Source of the DNA: Strongylocentrotus purpuratus
Lineage: Eukaryota; Echinodermata; Echinoidea; Camarodonta; Strongylocentrotidae
Assembly (NCBI RefSeq): GCF_000002235.5
Contig: NW_022145613.1
Coordinates: 8,556,429-8,620,428, forward strand
DNA length: 64,000 nucleotides
Direction of reading: 5' to 3'
Below are positions 57,840 through 64,000 of this stretch, piece after piece. Below the pieces are notes generated by a model. The model made no database searches. It was not told the DNA's origin and was given only the letters and a program-made list of their open reading frames with translations. The translations under genes and the position numbers were made by a program. The stretch's first letter is position 1; each line of letters opens with the position of its first letter.

Positions 57840-59912
57840 ATGATGAGCAGGTCCCAGAAGAGGAACAAGACTACATCGAGGCTCCAATCCCTGTCTGAAA
57901 CCCTCTCCAATGCTCACAAATGTGCTCATGGTAAGTTCAACTTTCCAGTCTCTTCTGCAATTATTGTTCTCAGGATTTCAATTTAAAAATGGTGATTGAG
58001 TGAACCTCTTTTAGTTATTTGTGGATTCCAGCTTTGGGATTATTGTTATTAGTATCTAGAAATCTGTTTTTCTAATTGCATTATGATTTGGAATCTGTTT
58101 GCAAGTTTTAATATTAATTTTAAAAATAAAAAAAATTATATGTCACGTACGGAACTTTTTCAACATGCATCCTCCTGTCATGTATCTAATTTATGAAAGT
58201 CTGAGATTGGGTAAAAACTAAAAACAATATGAATTCTCAGATATTCACTATATAATAATTACAAGTACATGTATGATGTAGACGTAGATGTATTGTCAAT
58301 GATTATAAACTTCACATTTCATCCAACTTCAACAAAAATATATTCTTTGTTTACTCTTTATTTTTCTACAGCAAAGTTGCAGTTGAAAGAAGACACTTTT
58401 CAGCGCTGTGGTCTTGTCTCTCAACTTTCTCTTGTGTGCAGTAGATGTAGACACTCCACTCCACTTCCTACTTCAAGGCAGCGTACTAAGAAAGGGCAGT
58501 CATACGATGTCAATCGCCGTGCTGCATATGCAATGGGAGAGATCGGAGGCAGTCGTGCAATGATGGTTGACTTCTGTTCCATATTCAATATGCCTGCGCC
58601 TCCAAATCCATCCAGTTGGAGTCACCATAATATATCTATCTACAGTGCATTGGTTGATGAGCTAGCCATCGAGCTAAGCGATGCACGCCGGCGTCTTCGA
58701 AAGCTTCTCATCGATGAAAATGATGAACTTGGGGAGGATGACATACTGGATGTCATAGTATCCTATGACGGCACCTGGCACAAACGAGGTTTTACCTCCA
58801 ACTATGGTGTGGGGGTTCTCATGTCTATGGACACAGGGGAAGTAGTAGATCTGCATGTTCTGTCTAAAACCTGCGAGGACTGCAAGGCGTGGGACTGGAT
58901 GAACCCAACAAGTGAAACTTACTTGGCCTGGAAACAAGAACACGAAGCGAGCGGCAAGTGTCGTTCTAATTACTCAGGCTCCAGTCCCGCCATGGAGATG
59001 AAAGCGGCTGAAGTGATCTTTAGCAGATCACTTGAAGATGGTCTGAGGTACGCCAGCGTAGTGAGTGATGGGGACAGCAAGACGCTAAGTAATCTCAATG
59101 ACCAGGTGAAGCCTTACAGAGATTTCATAATCAAGAAACTGGAATGTGTCAACCATGTGCATAAGAGGCTGTTCACAAATCTGAAAAATTTGAGACTAAA
59201 AAACCCAGCCATCAAAGGAGGGAGACATGGTTTGAGCGATGCCTACATCAAAACCCTCAGTAGGTACTACAGGAACACTGTGTATCGGCATCAAGAAAAG
59301 AGCGACAGTGTTACAACAGAAATGGTCACAAGTCTCCAGAGGGGTCTCCTGGCAGGGCTTTACCACAATGTCCTCAACAACGACCCCGAGATCCAGCATC
59401 AGTACTGCCCAGATGACCAGTGGTGCAAATGGAAGAAGGACAAGAAGAATGGCACAAATAGCTACCAGGACTCCAACAAGTTGCCAGCAGATTATCTGCC
59501 ACACATGCTTCCGATATACACTCGACTCTCGGACCCCAAGCTACTGGAGAAATGTTTACCTGGATTCACACAGAACCAGAATGAATCCTTCAACAAATTG
59601 GTGTGGAGCAGGAGGCCAAAGGAAATGCATGTGGGACCCAGGGCCATTTGGGCAGCAGTAGCTTCAGCCGTTATCCACTGGAATGTTGGTGCGAGTGGTA
59701 GGGAGCGAGTCATGACCAGAATGGGCGTTCTTCCGGGGCAACACTCCAAATCATTGCATGATGCAAAGGACACGTCAAGAATAAAACGTTCTCTTGTATC
59801 AGCACAAGAAAGTGAGAAGAAGAAGAGGAAGGCAAAGAGTTACATGAAAGTAGTTGAAGAAGAAAAGTGTGCTGAGACAGAAGGTGTTACATATGGATCA
59901 GGAGCCTTTTGA
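57840..59912 (+). CDS. Mutator-like transposase-domain gene, two exons, open
   Basis: Exons 57840-57930 and 58372-59912 join in phase 1 (CATG/GTAAGT and TCTACAG/CA) to give an uninterrupted 543-aa frame starting MMSRSQKRNKTTSRLQ. It has a CSRC pair near residue 55, then DVNRRAAYAMGEIGGSRAMM, VSYDGTWHKRGFTSNYGVGV, a Cys-rich CEDCKAWDW insert, SRSLEDGLRYASVVSDGDS, CVNHVHKRLF and FTQNQNESFNKLVWSRRPK, and ends in a basic Lys-rich tail. This order matches the animal 'Mutator-like transposase domain' family (recalled as Pfam PF20700). The Asp in SYDGTW, Asp in SDGDS and Glu in NESFN are plausible DDE residues (inference). Among the 48-64 kb relics it is the only one without a break. It may be an active or domesticated transposase. 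No flanking inverted repeats were recognised. Confidence 0.75.
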
Positions 59913-60540
59913 AAAGAGACTAAGAAAGACATGAGCAGTGACAAATGAAATGCAATCGCATACCAAACTTTTGATTCGTGAATATTTTCTTATGTTATCT
60001 TTAAACGCAAATTACAGAAAAACTCATTTTTGGCATATAATTTGTAATAACTTTTGATTGAATCATTCAATTTGGCTGAAATTTGGACAGTGTGTGCTGA
60101 ATGTCACTTACTTCAAAATAATGATGGCTTTTAGTGATAGGGGTAGCCATTCTTACATTATTTGAGAAAGATGAAGTGAAATCTGCAAATTAGCATAATT
60201 AATTAATTAATGAATCTGAGACATAATATCACAAAAATCTCTCATTATATTATAGAGGAACCCTTTTTACATATATGTGCCATATTTTATATAAAACGGA
60301 TGATAGATGGCAGAGTAGATAGGATTTGAAGTTTGCTCTTTGTCTTTCTTTGTTTTTTTTTATTTCCGTCTAATTATGCAAATTTTATGCATGTAAACTC
60401 ATGCAAAACTGTCAAAACTGATGTAAATCAAAGCTTATAATATATCTTTCAAGAAAAAAATCATATTTGGTTTGAATTTGCTTTTATTCATGTGTCAATG
60501 GCCTCTCAAATGCAACTATGTAGTTTTCACTCTGTTTTAC
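59913..60540. other. Unassigned AT-rich flank
   Basis: No gene. The sequence includes poly-T and CTTTGTCTTTCTTTG stretches. Confidence 0.45.
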
Positions 60541-60930
60541 CAGTACTACACCCTTAAGGACCAATTTGAACAAATGGAGAAACGGCAATACCAGGCGGAC
60601 AAAGAGGACATTAAGCGTGAGCAACAACAGAGGGGCAGAGATTGGGAAAGGAGGATGGAGGTGAAAGAGCGGAGGAGGAGTGAAGACCTGGAATTGGCAA
60701 GGGTTGATAGAAGAGAGTCAAGGGATTTCAATATGGCCCTCATGGCGATGATGGAACGTCAAACCACCGTGCTGGCTAGTATGATGGGGCATATGCAGTA
60801 TCATGGACCACAGCATCATCATGCAACATATCAAGCAAATCAAGCACATCAAGCACCACAATTCCATCCAACATATCATCCTAGGCCCCAGCATCCTGAA
60901 ATGGAGCCTGAAAAGAGAGAGAGTTTGTGA
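60540..60930 (+). CDS. Coiled-coil protein segment, copy 1
   Basis: The frame ends at TGA 60928-60930. From about 60541 it reads YYTLKDQFEQMEKRQYQADK, a charged helix (RERRMEV-type, ERRRSEDLELARVDRRES), then FNMALMAMMERQTTVLASMM and a His/Gln/Pro tail (HQAPQFHPTYHPRPQHPE). It resembles the C-terminal coiled coil of SANT/MADF accessory proteins from DNA transposons (weak). It may be the last exon of a gene whose 5' exons are not seen; the ACCAG at 60540-60544 could be its acceptor. Confidence 0.4.
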
Positions 60931-61720
60931 ACTTGTAGTTTGGCGAGGGTAATTTTTTTGTCTGTTATTGTAATAAGCTGTTGTTTTCTTCTTTTTTTGG
61001 TAGAATTGGTAAGTGTCAGTGTGTCCAGATAGTTCACATGATATTGAAGGTAGTGTCTAGTGTAGTTGGCCATTGGCTTTTTCATAAGTTGTTACAGTAG
61101 GAAGTTGCATGTTAGTAGAAAAACAGTGCATGTATTTGTTTATGTAGAAAGGAAGATGGAGGTGGTAGAGCGGAGGAGGAATGAAGACCAAGAGTTGGCA
61201 AGGGTTGATCGAAGAGAGTCAAGGGATTTCAATATGGCCCTCATGGCGATGATGGAACGCCAAACCACTGTGCTGGCTAGTATGATGGGGCAAATGCAGT
61301 ATCATGGACCACAGCATCATCATGCAACATATCAACAACATCAACCACATCCTGCACCATATCAACATCATCATGCAACATATCAAGCATATCAAGCACC
61401 ACAAGCACCACAAGCCCCACAAGCACCACAATTCCATCCAACACATCATCCTAGGCCCCAGCATCCTGAAACGGAGCCTGAAGAGAGAGAGTTTGTGAAC
61501 TTGTAGTTTGGTGAGGGTAAATTTTTTGTCTGTTTTTGTGTGAGCTGCTGTTTTCTTCTTTTTTTTGGTAGGGTTGCTATAAAGTGGCAGTGTGTCCAGA
61601 TAGTTCACATGATATTGAAGGTAGTATCTAGTGTAGTTGGCCATTGGCTTTTTCATAAGTTGTTACAGTAGGGAGTTGCATGTTGGTAGAAAAACAGGGT
61701 GTGTATTTGTGTGTGTAGTT
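60645..61720 (+). repeat. Tandem duplication of a coding segment and its 3' flank, 0.50-0.57 kb
   Basis: 60651-61150 and about 61150-61720 match at an offset of 501 over the coiled-coil part (from AGGATGGAGGTG) and about 571 over the 3' flank (AAGTTGTTACAGTAGG(A/G)AGTTGCATGTT). The change in offset comes from extra His/Gln/Ala/Pro codons in copy 2. Confidence 0.85.
61141..61506 (+). CDS. Coiled-coil protein segment, copy 2 with expanded HQ/AP tail
   Basis: It has the same charged helix (ERRRNEDQELARVDRRES) and FNMALMAMMERQTTVLASMM block as copy 1. A longer tail repeats QHHHATYQ and then QAPQAPQAPQAPQ before the shared HHPRPQHPE end and stop at 61506. The 5' start differs from copy 1 (TATGTAG acceptor-like sequence at 61147). 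It is presumably an alternative last exon or a duplicated exon. Confidence 0.4.
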   Translation, partial: YVERKMEVVERRRNEDQELARVDRRESRDFNMALMAMMERQTTVLASMMGQMQYHGPQHHHATYQQHQPHPAPYQHHHATYQAYQAPQAPQAPQAPQFHPTHHPRPQHPETEPEEREFVNL

Positions 61721-62649
61721 GTGTGGTGAGGAGTACATTTCTTTATGCCCCTGGCACAGAAGTTGTTACAGTAGGGAGGTACATTTTTAGTACTTAGCCC
61801 AAATACGAGCTCTTGGAATAATTGACAAGTTAATCACTGGTCCTTATTGGCGGCTTGCAGAGGGCACTCAAAGAGTATTTTAGAACTGAATGACCCATTG
61901 AACCAGATGTTGTCAAATAAGATCAAATGGTCTGAGGATTCTTTGCCATTATTCACAGGGGATCTGCCCTTCGATACTGCCTCAGTTCATGAGTACATGT
62001 ATGAACTACATGTATATAACAATAAGTTTTAACCTGACTCGCAATTATAGACGATGTTTGCGCAGGAATCGTCAATTAAAATTACGTTTTCAAATGGTAC
62101 AGTCGTTAGATGCTGATGAATTCTACACTGTCAGGGTGGTATGGGCACGTCAGAGGCCTCTTTTTTTTGTCTGCGAACTTCACAGGGAGCAGCTTACAGC
62201 GACAGACAAGTTGAGCTGAGGTATGTTTTGAAACCAGTAATGTTTAGAGGTCCGTGTTTTCTTCCTCTAACAATTTATAAACATTGAACATGTCCCATTG
62301 GCATTGCCCTTGGCAAAAGTTGAATATTGGACAGTGAGAACTGAACTGTCAACTGATAAACTGGAACGTCCCTTGGTATTTTTTGATATTTTATGGCATT
62401 CAGGATTTATGTCCTAGATTTTTAAAGATATTGTAGTGTTGAAATGTTGTGTGTTAGTGAAATTGTTCGTACCCGTTTGCTACTTCACTTCTGGCTACTA
62501 ATGTAAGCATAGATAGATTGATTAAACCTAAGTAGTGTTTATTCTTATATTTATAAGTATATACTGGCACTCAATATTGAGTAGTACCCTAATGAGTGAA
62601 ACTGAGAAGTTAGTAACTTGGTTAACCCACTGGAGGCTTTACAGGGTTG
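61721..62649. other. Unassigned DNA
   Basis: Short frames without recognisable motifs. A small block near 62110-62200 reads EFYTVRVVWARQRPLFFVCE but cannot be placed. Confidence 0.4.
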
Positions 62650-63920
62650 TAGGTTTACTACATCCCGTCCAGTGAAATTACACAAATTTCAGGGTAAAAA
62701 GATGACCCAACCTTGAAAGAATGGCTAGAGGAAGTAGAATTTGACTGTGCACAATCACAAATCCCAGAAAGTCAACAACCTTCTGGTATCCTTGCACACT
62801 TAGAAGGTCCTGCTAGGGCTGAAGTTAATAAGGGTGCTTGCTTCTATTGTGGGGAGTTTGGTCATTAGGTTAGATACCTGTCCAGTAAGAGAACAAGATA
62901 GAATAGAGGGAGGAGTTTACCCATTGCAGGGAAACAGTCGTCCTCCCCTACCAGGGGCCAGGTAAAGGAGAGATCGTTTGGAAATAAGAAGCCCCTTGGC
63001 CTTTCTACTGAAGAGAATAAAGTAGATATTTCAAGTTAATTGATAAAGAAAAGTCCCAAGGTTACTGTTTAATAATACCTTCTGGGGCTACTGTAGAGAT
63101 CAAAGGGAGGGTAAGAAAACCTCAACGGTTTCTTGATAAAGATGTACTCTTATTTCGAGATAGTGAAAGTGGGATTTCAGAAACATGTACAATTTTTACA
63201 GGTGTAACTACTGCAGAGAAAAAGGGTGTTACTTTTGGTTCATAATTCGGGTACACAATCAATAAGTTGCACCTCACACTAGAATAGCTAAACTTCATGA
63301 AATAACATCCACTCCAGAAATAATCATTGATCAAGAAGAAGAAGGCTTGTACATTAGAACTTATCAGGTACAGATGAGGCCTGGGATTATGATATTCAAT
63401 CTAACAACACTGGGTTACCCAATTATGAGTTGCCACCTGAGGTTAATAGTAATAAGACATAAAATAATGTATTCAGGTTTCAAAATAGAGAAGAAAACAT
63501 GAGTTACTTCCTGGTTTGCAGATACCTGATAGGTTATAAACCATTGAAGAGCAAGATAAAGTTGTAAATAAAATTAAGAATATAATGATATATATTTTCT
63601 AAAGATGATTTTGATATAGATTGTTGTGATAAGGTCCCTCATGTTATCAACACTACAGACGAAATCCCCATCAATCAGCCCTTTAGACTTATTCATCCTA
63701 ATACAATCCAAGAGGTTAAGGATTTAATTAATTGTTTGCTTAAACAAGGGATTATTAAGCATAGTGTCAGTCCATATGCTAGTCCTGTTGTTTTAGTACG
63801 CAAGAAAGATAATTCCTTACGTCTTTGTATAGACTATCGTAAATTGAATGCCAAGAATGTGCTTAATCTAGATCAACTACTGGGGAATACCGAAGGAGAC
63901 TGGAACGAAGACTACAACAC
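62650..63920 (+). mobile_element. Ty3/Gypsy-like retrotransposon fossil, gag and pol pieces
   Basis: A gag-like start (FSGKKDDPTLKEWLEEVEF near 62685, then GILAHLEGPARAEV) is followed near 62835 by the first part of a zinc knuckle (CFYCGEFGH). Far downstream, near 63640-63870, is the N-terminal reverse transcriptase region (LLKQGIIKHSVSPYASPVVL, then CIDYRKLN). The order is that of Ty3/Gypsy elements. It is broken in several places, strongly shortened between gag and pol, and similarity ends near 63880. No LTR seen in the window. Likely old. Confidence 0.7.
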
Positions 63921-64000
63921 TGAATCCTGTTATGCCTAGGCCTTTGAAGTCTTTGCGACTGAAGCAGAGGATCGCATCATCAAGAAAGAGAAATCATGAG

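Overview
The window looks like nuclear DNA from an animal, most probably a marine invertebrate deuterostome such as an echinoderm (inference). The reasons are GT-AG introns with consistent phases, a tRNA-derived SINE, many foldback MITEs, arrays of AGGTCA-type repeats of a kind I associate with echinoderm-like genomes, and decayed DNA transposons and Ty3/Gypsy remnants. There are no prokaryotic operons, rRNA genes or CRISPR arrays. Nothing here was checked against a database; family names come from recognising motifs.

Layout. (1) 1-7 kb: a broken SAP/SWIM-type zinc-finger gene fragment, palindromic repeats, and otherwise unrecognised DNA. (2) 7.6-18.2 kb (gene 1) and 25.6-38.0 kb (gene 2): two paralogous multi-exon genes on the + strand. 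Each joins a KMT5A/SET8-like SET methyltransferase domain, a linker blown up by an in-frame minisatellite, two zinc fingers, a Crypton-like tyrosine recombinase domain with recognisable R, H-R, GH and Y positions, serine-rich spacer exons, and a short C-terminal basic domain. The splice phases agree in both genes, which makes the models strong. (3) 18.3-25 kb and 38-48 kb: gene-poor DNA with tandem repeats, MITEs, a SINE inside a satellite array, a 990-bp tandem duplication, a 1.1-kb GATGAT tract and a 35-bp minisatellite. (4) 48-64 kb: a transposon graveyard with fragments of a GQNKN-motif DDE-like family, PIF/Harbinger (HARBI1-like and MADF pieces), EnSpm/CACTA, an SGNH-like module, Ty3/Gypsy fossils, and one intact-looking two-exon Mutator-like transposase gene (57.8-59.9 kb).

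The most interesting biology is the pair of SET plus zinc-finger plus tyrosine-recombinase genes. They combine a histone-lysine methyltransferase fold with a DNA-rearranging fold. Their reading frames, exon phases and recombinase signature residues are conserved, while their linkers have expanded independently (about 18 x 16 residues in gene 1, 19 x 27 residues in gene 2). In gene 2 the SET NH motif reads ND, so methyltransferase activity there is doubtful. Gene 1 is bracketed by a 353-bp direct repeat carrying one of its own C-terminal exons, which points to recent tandem rearrangement of the locus.
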